From the NCBI RefSeq assembly GCF_003626695.1, contig NZ_RBAH01000004.1:310001-374000 (forward strand): DNA of 64,000 nt, in the 5' to 3' direction. The position numbers and the translations under genes are program-made. This stretch comes from Paenibacillus ginsengarvi (GTDB lineage: Bacteria > Bacillota > Bacilli > Paenibacillales > NBRC-103111). Positions 1 through 8,349 of this stretch are shown piece after piece; the first letter of the stretch is position 1; each line of letters starts with the position of its first letter. Under the pieces are notes generated by a model. That model worked only from the letters and a program-made list of their open reading frames with translations. It did no database searches and was not told the DNA's origin.

Positions 1-1370
1 ATAGCTTTCAACATTATCGCTATGAGCGAAAGCACGACCGCGATTACTATGATACTTAACCATACATTTATGGACGTGGATTGAATAAAGGCAAGCCACA
101 AATAAAGACCTGCAAGCGTAATAAACAAGGTGGGAACGGTTAGAAGAAGGCCGATCTTAAAGTAATACCCCCAGCCGATTTTCACATTTTTGGTTGACAG
201 CACATGAAGCCACAGCAAAGTGGCCAAGGAACCGATCGGGGTAATTTTAGGCCCTAGATCCGATCCGATCACGTTGGCGTAGATCAATGCTTCACGAACG
301 AATCCTTCTGTTTGCATGCCTTGGATCGCAAGGGCATCGATCATCACCGTAGGCATGTTGTTCATGATAGAGGATAGAATGGCCGCAATAAATCCCATTC
401 CAACCGTGGCGACGAACAATCCTTTATCGGCAACCGCCTGAATGACACTGCCTAAAGCATCCGTAAGCCCGACATTTCGTAAACCATAAACGACAACATA
501 CATGCCGATGGAGAAAATAACGACCGCCCATGGAGCCCCCTTAACCACCTTCCATGTAGGAATCGCCGGGCTCTTTCTCGCCGCTAGCAGGAATGCGGCC
601 GCAGCGATCCCGGCGATAATTGACACAGGAATAGACAAGAATTCACTTGCAAAATACGCCACAAGCAAGGCAGCCAGAATAACCCAGGATAGAGCAAATA
701 GCCTCCTGTCTTTAATGGCCTCCTCAGGCCTTTTTAACTGGGTCAGATTGTAGGTTCTCGGAATACTCTTACGGAAATACAAGAACAGTACAAGGAGGCT
801 CGCGATAATCGAAAAGAAATTGGGTACGATCATTCGACTTGCATATTCCACAAAACCGATATCAAAATAATCGGCGGAAACGATATTCACAAGGTTACTG
901 ACCACAAGCGGCAAGGAAGCCGTATCTGCGATGAAGCCACTTGCCATTATAAACGGGAGAACCATCTTTTCCTCAAATTTAAGCGCCCGGACCATTGCGA
1001 GTACGATGGGAGTAATGATCAAAGCAGCACCATCGTTCGCAAATAAAGCGGCGACAGCTGAGCCCAAAAGGATGATCAGCACAAACATCAGGACGCCATT
1101 CCCACGCGCCAGCCGAGCCATATGCAGAGCGGCCCATTCAAAAAGTCCAACTTCATCGAGTATAAGCGAGATTAGAATAATGGCTACAAAAGCCAATGTT
1201 GCATTCCATACAATGCCTGTTACGGTACCCGCATCGGAAAGGCTGACTACACCGAATAGTAACGCAAGGATAGCACCGGCGAGTGCGGACCAACCAATGT
1301 TCAAGCCCTTCGGCTGCCATATAACGAACGTCAGGGTAACTAGAAATATCAGAAATGCAATGTAAATCAT
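1..1370 (-). CDS. arsB: Arsenite efflux permease ArsB (3' end beyond window)
   Basis: Inner-membrane antiporter that exports arsenite or antimonite, alone or energised by ArsA (none is visible here). I translated the minus strand from the ATG at 1370, which follows AGGAGGAG by a few bases. The reading frame stays open to the window edge for 456 codons. The product is very similar along its length to E. coli ArsB, with shared stretches such as [36 protein letters not shown] and [17 protein letters not shown]. About a dozen hydrophobic segments alternate through it. Family members are about 430 aa; here the frame continues with one more hydrophobic segment after the usual end, so the C-terminus is extended or the annotation of the family end varies. 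It lies 24 bp after arsR in the same direction and is probably co-transcribed with it. Nothing in this stretch contradicts the call. Confidence 0.93.
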   Translation of the reverse strand, partial: MIYIAFLIFLVTLTFVIWQPKGLNIGWSALAGAILALLFGVVSLSDAGTVTGIVWNATLAFVAIILISLILDEVGLFEWAALHMARLARGNGVLMFVLIILLGSAVAALFANDGAALIITPIVLAMVRALKFEEKMVLPFIMASGFIADTASLPLVVSNLVNIVSADYFDIGFVEYASRMIVPNFFSIIASLLVLFLYFRKSIPRTYNLTQLKRPEEAIKDRRLFALSWVILAALLVAYFASEFLSIPVSIIAGIAAAAFLLAARKSPAIPTWKVVKGAPWAVVIFSIGMYVVVYGLRNVGLTDALGSVIQAVADKGLFVATVGMGFIAAILSSIMNNMPTVMIDALAIQGMQTEGFVREALIYANVIGSDLGPKITPIGSLATLLWLHVLSTKNVKIGWGYYFKIGLLLTVPTLFITLAGLYLWLAFIQSTSINVWLSIIVIAVVLSLIAIMLKA

Positions 1371-1394
1371 GAAGCTCCTCCTGAAGTGTTGTGT

Positions 1395-1718
1395 TCAATT
1401 ACAGCATTCGTTCTCTTCGCAAACGGCGGACATCAATTTGTCCTTTTGCGAAGGGATGTGCCTTAAGATTTCTGCGATATAGGGCTTGTCTTGGACACTC
1501 AGTGCATAATAAACCCACTGACCTCTTTTGGTCTCTTTAACGAGACCGCCATCCTTTAATTTGCGCATATGCTGACTTATGTTGGGTTGACTCGTTTGTA
1601 AGATATCTACGATTTCACAAACACAGAGTTCTTTTTCATTTAGCAAGGCAATAATGGTAAGCCGGTTTTTATCCCCAAGCAGTTTTAAAACATCGGCAAC
1701 TTGTTCAATTTCATTCAC
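1395..1718 (-). CDS. arsR: ArsR-family metalloregulator
   Basis: Homodimeric winged-helix repressor that leaves DNA when arsenite binds. The recognition region has the family pattern LLGDKNRL, then ELCVCE in helix 3 (the CxC arsenite-binding pair), then TSQPNISQHMRKL as the DNA-reading helix and RGQWVYY in the wing. The C-terminus carries three further cysteines (CEENECCN), which could help bind metal. I chose the GTG at 1718 because AAAAGGAG sits 8 bases upstream, giving 107 aa, the normal family length; an in-frame ATG at 1757 would add 13 residues. It precedes arsB by 24 bp and probably represses its own operon. The third cysteine of the E. coli R773 site (CVCxxC) is absent, as in several Bacillales ArsR proteins, so the inducer (As, Sb or a thiophilic metal) is inferred from the neighbour. 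Confidence 0.9.
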   Translation of the reverse strand: MNEIEQVADVLKLLGDKNRLTIIALLNEKELCVCEIVDILQTSQPNISQHMRKLKDGGLVKETKRGQWVYYALSVQDKPYIAEILRHIPSQKDKLMSAVCEENECCN

Positions 1719-1855
1719 TTCCAACACTCCTTTTACACAATCGGGATATTCATCCATTTCAATAAGTCGAATATTCCACTCTACGTTCAATATGGGAACG
1801 GAACGATTGGCCAACGCTCGATTCCCCGTTTGCAAATCGAGTTAATTTGTAAATG

Positions 1856-1889
1856 ATTATATAATTAACTACTTATATATGAAAGTTAA
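1856..1889 (-). promoter_or_regulatory. ars promoter with candidate ArsR operator
   Basis: On the minus strand TTTCAT (1884-1879) and TATAAT (1861-1856) are 17 bp apart and face arsR. An inverted repeat TTAACT/AGTTAA (1865-1870 and 1884-1889) overlaps the spacer and -35, a place where a repressor would block polymerase. The promoter reads well; the operator is inferred from position and symmetry. Transcripts would carry about 130 nt of leader before the chosen arsR start. Confidence 0.5.
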
Positions 1890-1988
1890 GAAAATGTAAA
1901 TATATTTCTAGTAAAAAAGACATAGTACATTTACACCATATAAATAGAAAAATATGTTATTCTATAAGAAAACAGGAGGGAATTTTAA

Positions 1989-2727
1989 ATGAATAAGTCC
2001 CGCATTTTGCTCACTTTAATAATTTTCATGCTGGTCCTACCGACTGTTCAAGCAAATGCCCATTCTGGAAGAACGGATTCAAACGGAGGCCATAACTGTT
2101 CCGACGCATCCAAAAAGAAAGGGTTATGCACGGGCTACCATTATCACAATGGAGGAAGTTCGGGCTCAAACTCAAGTTCCGGCTCAAGCTCAATTCCGTC
2201 CAGCAAGCCAGCTTCAACTGCACAGCCGTCACTTCCAGCCCCCTACACCCAAGTCGCAAACAAATGATTTTAAAATCACGATACCTACATACGGCGTTCA
2301 TGTAAATGGACAAAAGATAGACAATTCATCGAGTAAATTCCCTATTTTTGTATATAAAGATATTACGTATTTCCCGATGACCTGGAATTATACGCAAGTG
2401 CTTGGATTGAGCATTTCATGGAATGCCGACAACGGATTATTTATTTCAAAGGACAAAACCATCCCCTACCAGAATCAAGTCGAGCTTGATACTGGGGGCT
2501 ACTTTGTTCCGGGGACACAAATGAATGCACGTTATCCGACATTCAACATCTTTATTAACGGTACATGGTTGAATAACGGAGCCGAAAGTTATCCTTTGCT
2601 CACCTACAATGATATCATTTATTTTCCGATGACATGGAAATTTGCAGTCGAGGAGTTAGGGTTGTCCATCAAATTGGATGAAAAAGAAGACTTTTTCATC
2701 GAACGACCTAAAGAGTCAGAAAACTAA
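1989..2727 (+). pseudogene. Secreted YHYH / copper-amine-oxidase-like domain protein, frameshifted
   Basis: Two overlapping frames make one protein of known architecture. The first (1989-2267) starts at ATG after ACAGGAGGG and encodes a signal peptide ending near VQANA, then a YHYH segment (GYHYHNGG) and a Ser/Gly-rich linker. The second frame takes over within about 2220-2265 and encodes two repeats containing YKDITYFPMTW and YNDIIYFPMTW, the stalk-like repeat often annotated as copper amine oxidase N-terminal domain in Paenibacillus. One extra base in the C run at about 2236-2242 would explain the switch. A promoter TTTACA-17-TATGTT (1930-1958) lies upstream. Function is unknown; a cell-surface role is likely. 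The break could be a real mutation or a sequencing error in the homopolymer. Confidence 0.65.
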
Positions 2728-2736
2728 ACAAAATAT

Positions 2737-2785
2737 AAAAAGCAGTAATAGTGAATGATTCCATCATCCGATACTACTGCTTTTT
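2737..2785. terminator. Bidirectional terminator between YHYH gene and DNA polymerase operon
   Basis: AAAAAGCAGTA (2737-2747) pairs with TACTGCTTTTT (2775-2785), with further pairing of TAGT/ACTA across one bulge. The A and T tracts suit termination on both strands between two convergent genes. Confidence 0.7.
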
Positions 2786-2823
2786 GGTCTTTTTGACTTC
2801 TCTAATAAAATTCAATCTGACAC

Positions 2824-4101
2824 TCATTTGTAGTGCCCTCCGATCATCCCCACTCTGCGCTGCGCCTGCCCGGCATTCGTAACCGAAGAGGCCCGCATGA
2901 TCGAGGCGTTGCCAAAACGGCTTTTGATCTCGTCGGTAGCCCGCTCGAGCGCCATTTTTTTCTCCCGCTCCGGAAATACGGTCATCTGGTACGTTTCGTC
3001 CGGCATCAGCTCGCTTAGGGTCACGCCAAGCTTCCGCACCGGCTGGCCATTCCAATGTTTGGCGAAAATTTCACAGACAACCTCGTAGACCTCCTCCGTC
3101 AAGTTCGTGTTGTGCTGCATTTTCATTTGCCGATAAAATCCCGTTGGCTGATCGAAGTCCGCCCCTTGGCAGCCCGCCGACACGACTTGCCCCATCAGCC
3201 CTTTCGAGCGTACCCGCTGGCATACGAGCTCCGACAGCTCCAGCAGCACTACCTTCAAGTCTTCGAGCTTCCGGTAGTCAAACGGCAGCGTCATCATATG
3301 GCCGATTCCTTTTTGCTGCGTATCGAACGTAAAAGGAGACACCGGCGAATCGTCGCTGCCGTTCGCAATCCGCCAGAGCACCTCGGCGTTAATGTCGCTG
3401 TTCCGGCCGAATTTCCGGCTGAGACGAGCTTTAAACTGCTCGAGCGGAATACGCGCCAGCTCGCCGATCGTCGTAATGCCCATCCGGTTGAAATGCTGGG
3501 TCATGCGGGAGCCGACCATAAACATTTTGTTGATCGGAAGCTGCCAGAGCGTATCGGCCAGCTCTTCCTTTTTGAGCTCGTATATGCCGGATGCGTTTTT
3601 CTTCGCAAAGTTGTCGCAGGCCATTTTCGCGAGTATTTTATTTTCGCCGATGCCGACCCGGGTTCGGATTCGCGTTTCGTTCCACACCTGCTTCTGAATG
3701 ACCTGGGCAATCTGCTCCGGTTCGCCGAAAAGCCGCTCCGACCCGGTAACGTCGATGAATTGCTCGTCGATCGAATAAGGCTCGACCAAGTCGGAAAAAC
3801 GTTCGTAAATCTCCGTAATTTGTAAAGAAACATCGATGTACAGCTGCATACGCGGCTTGATGATCTCGAGCTGCGGGCATTTGGCTAGCGATTCGCGGAT
3901 CGTCTCGGCCGTCGTCACGCCGAACGACTTGGCGATTGGACAAGCTGCGAGAATGATACCGCTACGGCGCTCGGGGTCGCCGGCCACGACGATCGGCTTC
4001 CCTTCCAGTTCGGGCCGCTGCGCCTTTTCGACGCTCGCATAGAAGCTCTGGCAATCCGCCAAAAACACGACTCTCGGTCTGCGGACAGCAAGGTTCTTCA
4101 T
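2824..4101 (-). CDS. Y-family DNA polymerase (UvrX/YqjW type)
   Basis: Error-prone translesion polymerase of the UmuC/DinB superfamily, 425 aa. The palm shows FLADCQSFYASVE near residue 13 and YSIDEQFIDVTG near residue 108, which hold the acidic metal-binding residues. The HhH region (VGIGENKILAKMA) and a C-terminal little-finger domain follow. It resembles B. subtilis UvrX and YqjW more than housekeeping DinB. Its ATG lies 6 bp after the stop of the upstream 135-aa gene, so the two are translationally coupled in one operon behind a LexA-type SOS box at 4543-4554. The expected role is SOS-induced mutagenic repair. In B. subtilis such polymerases are paired with a YolD-like small protein; here the partner differs. 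All core motifs look intact. Confidence 0.9.
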   Translation of the reverse strand: MKNLAVRRPRVVFLADCQSFYASVEKAQRPELEGKPIVVAGDPERRSGIILAACPIAKSFGVTTAETIRESLAKCPQLEIIKPRMQLYIDVSLQITEIYERFSDLVEPYSIDEQFIDVTGSERLFGEPEQIAQVIQKQVWNETRIRTRVGIGENKILAKMACDNFAKKNASGIYELKKEELADTLWQLPINKMFMVGSRMTQHFNRMGITTIGELARIPLEQFKARLSRKFGRNSDINAEVLWRIANGSDDSPVSPFTFDTQQKGIGHMMTLPFDYRKLEDLKVVLLELSELVCQRVRSKGLMGQVVSAGCQGADFDQPTGFYRQMKMQHNTNLTEEVYEVVCEIFAKHWNGQPVRKLGVTLSELMPDETYQMTVFPEREKKMALERATDEIKSRFGNASIMRASSVTNAGQAQRRVGMIGGHYK

Positions 4102-4107
4102 AGCCCG

Positions 4108-4515
4108 TCACCCGCCGGAGACAGCTGAATCCGGATCCAGGTTGCCGAGGTAATAGTGCATGAGCAGCTCGATCTCGCCCTCAAACGTTCCCCAGCGCAG
4201 CGTAAGCGAACGACATACGCCTTGAGCAGCGAACCAGCGGGTGAAGGAAATCGCATCCTGCCGTTCCTCGCCGAGCTCGACTCCGCTCGCCTGAAGCACC
4301 CTGCTTAACTTCGCAATGTCCCGGTCGATCCGGCGTATCACCCGTCTCGCCACCCACGTATAAGGGCTCGGGTATTCGTAAGTATTGTTATTCTCGAAAT
4401 ACAGGTTATCGCTTGCGAAGTTCGACCGGACAACGGGCAAAATCATAATGTTGCGAATAAGCTGTATAACGTCCGGCGATGCGGCGGTGTGCGTATGACT
4501 GACAAGCACGGACAT
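4108..4515 (-). CDS. Hypothetical protein co-transcribed with the Y-family polymerase
   Basis: 135 aa. The start at 4515 follows AAAGGAGGG with a 6-base gap; an upstream in-frame start at 4548 lacks a ribosome site and would fall inside the SOS box. I do not recognise a family. The protein is soluble, has several Arg/Asp-rich helices (ARRVIRRIDRDIAKL), a mid-region of aromatic residues (YEYPSPYTW), and no signal or membrane segment. It is the first gene of an SOS-controlled pair and its stop is 6 bp from the polymerase start. The YolD-like proteins normally found at this place have different conserved words, which I do not see, so this may be a non-homologous accessory factor or a very diverged YolD. 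Confidence 0.75.
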   Translation of the reverse strand: MSVLVSHTHTAASPDVIQLIRNIMILPVVRSNFASDNLYFENNNTYEYPSPYTWVARRVIRRIDRDIAKLSRVLQASGVELGEERQDAISFTRWFAAQGVCRSLTLRWGTFEGEIELLMHYYLGNLDPDSAVSGG

Positions 4516-4542
4516 GAGAGACCCTCCTTTAGCCCCGTATAG

Positions 4543-4554
4543 GAACATGTGTTC
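4543..4554 (-). promoter_or_regulatory. LexA (DinR) SOS box
   Basis: GAACATGTGTTC is a perfect 12-bp palindrome matching the Gram-positive LexA consensus GAAC-N4-GTTC. It lies 28 bp upstream of the start codon at 4515, where it would cover the promoter of the polymerase operon. Confidence 0.85.
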
Positions 4555-4627
4555 TTATTATATGCAGGTTTGCGCCGGTTATTCAAGAGCAAGGCGCTGG
4601 AAACGCCATGGATCGAGGCTTTCCGAC

Positions 4628-4660
4628 AAAAAAAACGGCACCACGGTTGCATGGATGCCG
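4628..4660 (-). terminator. Terminator of the cotJ operon
   Basis: Read on the minus strand, CGGCA-T-CCA pairs with TGG-TGCCG around an 8-base loop and is followed directly by eight T. It sits just beyond the end of cotJC. Confidence 0.75.
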
Positions 4661-4678
4661 CCCTCGTCACCTATGTTC

Positions 4679-5248
4679 TCAAAACACCTTCTGCGCGTCC
4701 CGCTCCTCCTTCAAAATTTCGACCGCCTCGCGGAAACGAAGCGAGTGAATAATTTCCCGCTCGCGCAAAAACCGCAGCGAATCCTGCAAATCGACGTCGT
4801 CGGTCATGTCGATCAGCCATTGGTACGTCGCCCGCGCCTTCTCCTCGGCCGCGATATCCTCGAACAAATCGGCGATCGGATCGCCCTTGGCCTGAATATA
4901 AGCGGCCGTCCACGGTACCCCGGCGGCGTTGCTGTAGAAAAGCGCGTGATCGTGAGCGGCAAAATTCGCCCCGAGCCCAGCCTCCTCCAGCTGCATCGGC
5001 GTAGCGTCCTTGGTCAGCTTATACACCATCGTCGCGATCATCTCGAGATGGGCGAACTCCTCCGTGCCGATATCCGTCAAGAGACCGATCACTTTGTCCG
5101 GAATCGTGTAACGCTGGTTTAAATAACGCAGCGCTGCAGCCAGCTCGCCGTCCGCCCCACCGTACTGCTCGAGCAAAAATTTCGCCATGCGCGGATCGCA
5201 TTTGCACACCCGGACCGGATATTGCAGCTTTTTCTCGTAAATCCACAT
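4679..5248 (-). CDS. cotJC: Spore coat protein CotJC (manganese-catalase-like)
   Basis: 189 aa, the same length as B. subtilis CotJC, which is deposited in the inner spore coat and has the fold of dimanganese catalase. Ferritin-like helices carry the metal ligands in GTEEFAHLEM near residue 67 and in EEKARATYQWL near residue 140, followed by REREIIHSLRF near 165. The ATG at 5248 is preceded by AGGAGG; a longer in-frame reading to 5350 has no ribosome site and would overlap cotJB. It is the last gene of cotJA-cotJB-cotJC. In B. subtilis this operon is driven in the mother cell by sigma-E; I see only a weak candidate promoter here. Peroxide removal during sporulation is inferred from the fold. 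Confidence 0.93.
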   Translation of the reverse strand: MWIYEKKLQYPVRVCKCDPRMAKFLLEQYGGADGELAAALRYLNQRYTIPDKVIGLLTDIGTEEFAHLEMIATMVYKLTKDATPMQLEEAGLGANFAAHDHALFYSNAAGVPWTAAYIQAKGDPIADLFEDIAAEEKARATYQWLIDMTDDVDLQDSLRFLREREIIHSLRFREAVEILKEERDAQKVF

Positions 5249-5374
5249 GGTTTCCTGTACCTCCTGACCGCTTCTCGCTTTCCTCCAATCGAAACGAACA
5301 TGCCGGATGCCGGCGATCCGAAAATAGGAAAGCCGGAGCCGCACGGGCACGCACGGACGTCAGCACGCCGGAGC

Positions 5375-5638
5375 TTACACCTGCCAGGGCCAGGGCGTGT
5401 TTTTCCAATCCCACGGATACCGGCTGAAGCTGTGGCCGTACTGCAGCAGCGGGCCGTAATCGTTCTCGTACTCGCAGGCGATCTGTCTGCGGACCACGGC
5501 CGTCTGGTTGAACTGCTCAATCGCCTGCAAATCGTCCGGATGCGTATCGAGATAAAGCGTCAGCTCGATCAGCACAAAATCCGCTTCCTGCAGCCTCCGA
5601 AGCAGCTCATAGTAACGCGCATCGAGTTTGTTCTCCAT
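5375..5638 (-). CDS. cotJB: Spore coat protein CotJB
   Basis: 87 aa. The family words YYELLRRLQEADFVLIEL, YLDTHPDDLQAI and, at the end, YPWDWKNTPWPWQV are all present. The start at 5638 follows AGGAG with 10 bases between. The gene begins 3 bp after the stop of cotJA and ends 126 bp before cotJC. CotJB is a small structural coat protein needed with CotJA and CotJC for their assembly; no enzymatic motif is known or visible. Confidence 0.92.
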   Translation of the reverse strand: MENKLDARYYELLRRLQEADFVLIELTLYLDTHPDDLQAIEQFNQTAVVRRQIACEYENDYGPLLQYGHSFSRYPWDWKNTPWPWQV

Positions 5639-5641
5639 CGG

Positions 5642-5851
5642 TTAGCATCTCCTGCTCTCGTAAGGACTGAAGTAAGCCGGCCATAACGTTCCGATCCGCA
5701 GCGCCTCCGCCGGGGAAAACTGAGGCAAGCCCGGGGGCTGAAGCGGCATCGTTAAGTTGGGCGGTATGACATACGTTTTGACAAGCATCGGCGGACAAGG
5801 GTCGAACGGGCCGATAAAAGGACGGTACGCTCGCAGTTGCGGGTTGATCAC
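5642..5851 (-). CDS. cotJA: Spore coat associated protein CotJA
   Basis: 69 aa if started at the GTG at 5851, which has AAGGAGG exactly 9 bases upstream; the ATG at 5860 is directly against that AAGGAGG and is too close to use. The sequence is proline-rich (FIGPFDPCPPM, YVIPPNLTMPLQPPGLPQF) and keeps the conserved EALRIGTLWPAYFSPY end of the family. It is the promoter-proximal gene of the cotJ operon. It is a structural coat protein with no catalytic residues expected. Confidence 0.88.
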   Translation of the reverse strand: MINPQLRAYRPFIGPFDPCPPMLVKTYVIPPNLTMPLQPPGLPQFSPAEALRIGTLWPAYFSPYESRRC

Positions 5852-6023
5852 AGGCTGCATCCTCCTTATTCGAAAATGTCCCTGCAACTAATTGGGCTCT
5901 TTCTTAAGCCTATGTCGACAGCCCGGTCCAGTTTCCGCTTTCTTCGCGTGTACACAGCTTTTGCCGCGGCCGAATCGCTCGCCCCCTGGAGCAAACCGAT
6001 CCGGTTGCCCCCCAAAACGGAAA

Positions 6024-6049
6024 GAAACCCCCAAAACACGGGGCGTTTC
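6024..6049 (-). terminator. Terminator after the solute-binding protein gene
   Basis: Minus-strand GAAACGCCCC pairs with GGGGGTTTC around GTGTTTT, leaving one small mismatch, and TTTCC follows. It lies 44 bp beyond the stop of the binding-protein gene. Confidence 0.65.
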
Positions 6050-6092
6050 ACCCGTTTGATGGAGGTTTCTTACATCTGTTGTTCCGCTGCAA

Positions 6093-7388
6093 TTATTTTT
6101 TCAAGCTATCCCACGTTTTCTGGAATTCGCCGAGCATTTGCTCTTTCGTCATCTTTTTGGCGACGTAAGCTTGCATCGCGTCGGCGAATTTTTTGCTCGA
6201 CGCTTCGCCGCCCGGGAATTTGAACCAGTTCCAGCTTAGCGTTTTGTTATCTTTGACGTATTTCATAATGTCCGCGGCGAGCGGTCCGAGTGTCGCTTCG
6301 TCGGCCGTTACCGACTTAAACGCCGGGATGAACTTGAATTCCTTCGTCATATAGGTTTTGCCGATATCCGACGTAACCATCCAGTTCAAAAACTTCTTCG
6401 CTTCGTCTTTGACGGCGGAGTTTTTGTTGATGACCCAGTTGTTCGGCACGCCGACTGGCAGTTTATCGCTGGCCGCCGCGTCGTCGCTGATCGGCATCGG
6501 CAGGAAGCCGACTTTCAGATTCGGGTTCGTTTTCGTCAGCTGCACTTGCGTCCAGTTGCCCTGCTGCGTCATGGCCGCCTTGCCGGTAGCGAACGTCGTG
6601 ACTTGCGTGTTGTAGTCCGTTTGCAGCGGATTGGCGTTGCCGTACTTCAGCTGCAAGTCGAACAGCTTCACCCAGTTGTTGAACGTTTCATTGTCGGCGA
6701 ATTTGGACGTGCCTTTGTTCAGGCCGTCGATAAACACGTTCGGATTGGACTGGTAAGCGAACGGCAAATTCACAAAGTGATTGCCGAGCACCCACCATTC
6801 GCCGTAGCCGTTGACGAAAGGCGTAATGCCTTTGGCTTGAAGCTTCTTGGCCGCCTCTTCCAGCTGGCTCAGTGTCTTCGGCAGCTCGGTAATGCCGGCC
6901 TGGGCGAACAGCTCCTTGTTGTACAGGAAGCCGTAACCTTCGAGGTTCAGCGGCTGGCCGTACAGCTTGCCGTTTTTCGTCATCGGCTCTTTGGCCGCTT
7001 CGACGAGATCTTTCACCCACGGCTGGTCGGACAAGTCTTCCAGATGTTCGAGCCACAGATCGAGATCGGTGAAGCCGCCGTTGTTGAAAATGTCCGGCTT
7101 GTCACCGGAGCTGAATTTCGCTTTCAGCGCCGCTCCGTAATCCGCTCCCCCGCCGACCGTATCGATCTGGATTTTGACGCCGGGATTTTCCTTCTCGTAT
7201 TCTTTGGCCAGCTTCGCCAGCTGCTCGGCGATTTCGACCTTGAACTGGAACATTTTAATCGTGACGTTTTTGCCTCCGGCATTGCCGCCGCTTGCGGAAG
7301 AAGACTCCTCTTTTTTGCCGCAGCCTGCCGCGACGAGCGCCAAAAGCAGTACACCGATGAGACCGAGGAATGTAGCGCGTTTCATCAT
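6093..7388 (-). CDS. ABC transporter extracellular sugar-binding lipoprotein (family 1)
   Basis: 431 aa. A lipoprotein signal peptide ends in the lipobox LVAAGC, so the mature protein is anchored by a diacylated cysteine outside the membrane. A Ser/Gly linker is followed by a two-lobed family-1 solute-binding fold with typical words (KEYEKENPGVKI, GDKPDIFNNGG, GKAAMTQQGNW). Tryptophans near the hinge (GEWWVLGNH, LSWNWFKF) suggest an oligosaccharide ligand; the sugar cannot be told. The start follows GGGAGG. It lies downstream of the two permease genes but has its own promoter-like region that copies the one before the first permease. No ATPase gene is present, so a shared MsmX-type ATPase elsewhere is the likely energy source. 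Confidence 0.92.
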   Translation of the reverse strand: MMKRATFLGLIGVLLLALVAAGCGKKEESSSASGGNAGGKNVTIKMFQFKVEIAEQLAKLAKEYEKENPGVKIQIDTVGGGADYGAALKAKFSSGDKPDIFNNGGFTDLDLWLEHLEDLSDQPWVKDLVEAAKEPMTKNGKLYGQPLNLEGYGFLYNKELFAQAGITELPKTLSQLEEAAKKLQAKGITPFVNGYGEWWVLGNHFVNLPFAYQSNPNVFIDGLNKGTSKFADNETFNNWVKLFDLQLKYGNANPLQTDYNTQVTTFATGKAAMTQQGNWTQVQLTKTNPNLKVGFLPMPISDDAAASDKLPVGVPNNWVINKNSAVKDEAKKFLNWMVTSDIGKTYMTKEFKFIPAFKSVTADEATLGPLAADIMKYVKDNKTLSWNWFKFPGGEASSKKFADAMQAYVAKKMTKEQMLGEFQKTWDSLKK

Positions 7389-7409
7389 CTAAATTTCCTC
7401 CCTTTTATA

Positions 7410-7487
7410 TATATATTTGGTTTATAGCTGTATTGTAAACGGATCGCTTGCCGCCAAACACGTACGCCGATGAACAAATAGGTGGAA
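7410..7487 (-). promoter_or_regulatory. Promoter and activator box of the sugar-binding protein gene
   Basis: Minus strand TTTACA (7439-7434) with an AT-rich -10 17-18 bp on. Exactly 39 bp upstream of the -35 is TTCCACCTA (7487-7479). The stretch TGTTTG..TCCGTTTACA just upstream also matches the copy at 9278-9304. The arrangement is a duplicate of that before the first permease and is probably read by the YesN-type regulator encoded at 11186. Confidence 0.5.
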
Positions 7488-7512
7488 TTTTGTGAACCGC
7501 TTACCCTTACGC

Positions 7513-8349
7513 TTATCCTTTTACCGACCCGGCCGTAATCCCTTCGATAATATGCCGCTGCATAACAAGGAAAAACAGCACGATCGGCGTAACGCTGAGC
7601 ACGAGACCGGCCAGCGCCAAGTCCCACTGCTTCGTATATTGCCCGAAGAACGAATACGTCGCCAGCGGAATCGTGCGCAGCTCGGGAGACGATAAAACGA
7701 GCGAAGGAAGCAAAAAGTCGTTCCAGATCCAAAGGCTGTTCAGCAGCAAAATCGTCACGCTCATCGGCTTCAGCAGCGGAAACACGATGCGCCAGAAGAC
7801 GCCGAACGGCGAGCAGCCGTCCACGACCGCAGACTCCTCGATTTCCCGCGGTATCTCCTTGACGAAGCCATGGTACAGAAACAGGTTAAGCGATACCCCA
7901 AAGCCCAAATAACAAACGACCAGTCCGGGAATGCTGTCCATAAGATGCAAACGGTCCGCGACGCGCACAAGCGGAATCATGACCGACTGGAACGGAATGA
8001 CCATCGCCGCGATGAAGGCAAGAAACAGCAGCTTGTTGAACCGGCTCGGCACGCGGACGATCCGGTAGGCGGCCATCGCGCTGATGACGATGAGCCCGAT
8101 GTTGCTGAACAGCGTAATCAGCAGCGAATTGACGAACGCGCTCGGAAACTTGGTGATTTCCCAAACGCGGGAGTAGTTTTCGAAGTGGAGCGATTGCGGC
8201 AAACCCGCCGCGTTAACGAGCAGATCGCCGAAGCTTTTCACCGAGTTGACGATGACGAAGTAAAACGGCGCGAGAAACAGCAGCGCCAGCAGCAGAGCAA
8301 CCAACTCCAGCAGAAGCAGTCGGGCCGAATAGGAATGGCGTGTTTCCAT
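7513..8349 (-). CDS. Carbohydrate ABC transporter permease (MalG type)
   Basis: 278 aa with six hydrophobic segments. The cytoplasmic EAA loop reads EESAVVDGCSPFGVFWRIVFPLLKP near residues 170-195, the site that docks on the ATPase. The protein ends PIVLFFLVMQRHIIEGITAGSVKG, a typical MalG-type ending. The ATG at 8349 touches the stop of the preceding permease gene, so the two are coupled. It acts with that permease and the binding lipoprotein as a sugar importer. Confidence 0.93.
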   Translation of the reverse strand: METRHSYSARLLLLELVALLLALLFLAPFYFVIVNSVKSFGDLLVNAAGLPQSLHFENYSRVWEITKFPSAFVNSLLITLFSNIGLIVISAMAAYRIVRVPSRFNKLLFLAFIAAMVIPFQSVMIPLVRVADRLHLMDSIPGLVVCYLGFGVSLNLFLYHGFVKEIPREIEESAVVDGCSPFGVFWRIVFPLLKPMSVTILLLNSLWIWNDFLLPSLVLSSPELRTIPLATYSFFGQYTKQWDLALAGLVLSVTPIVLFFLVMQRHIIEGITAGSVKG

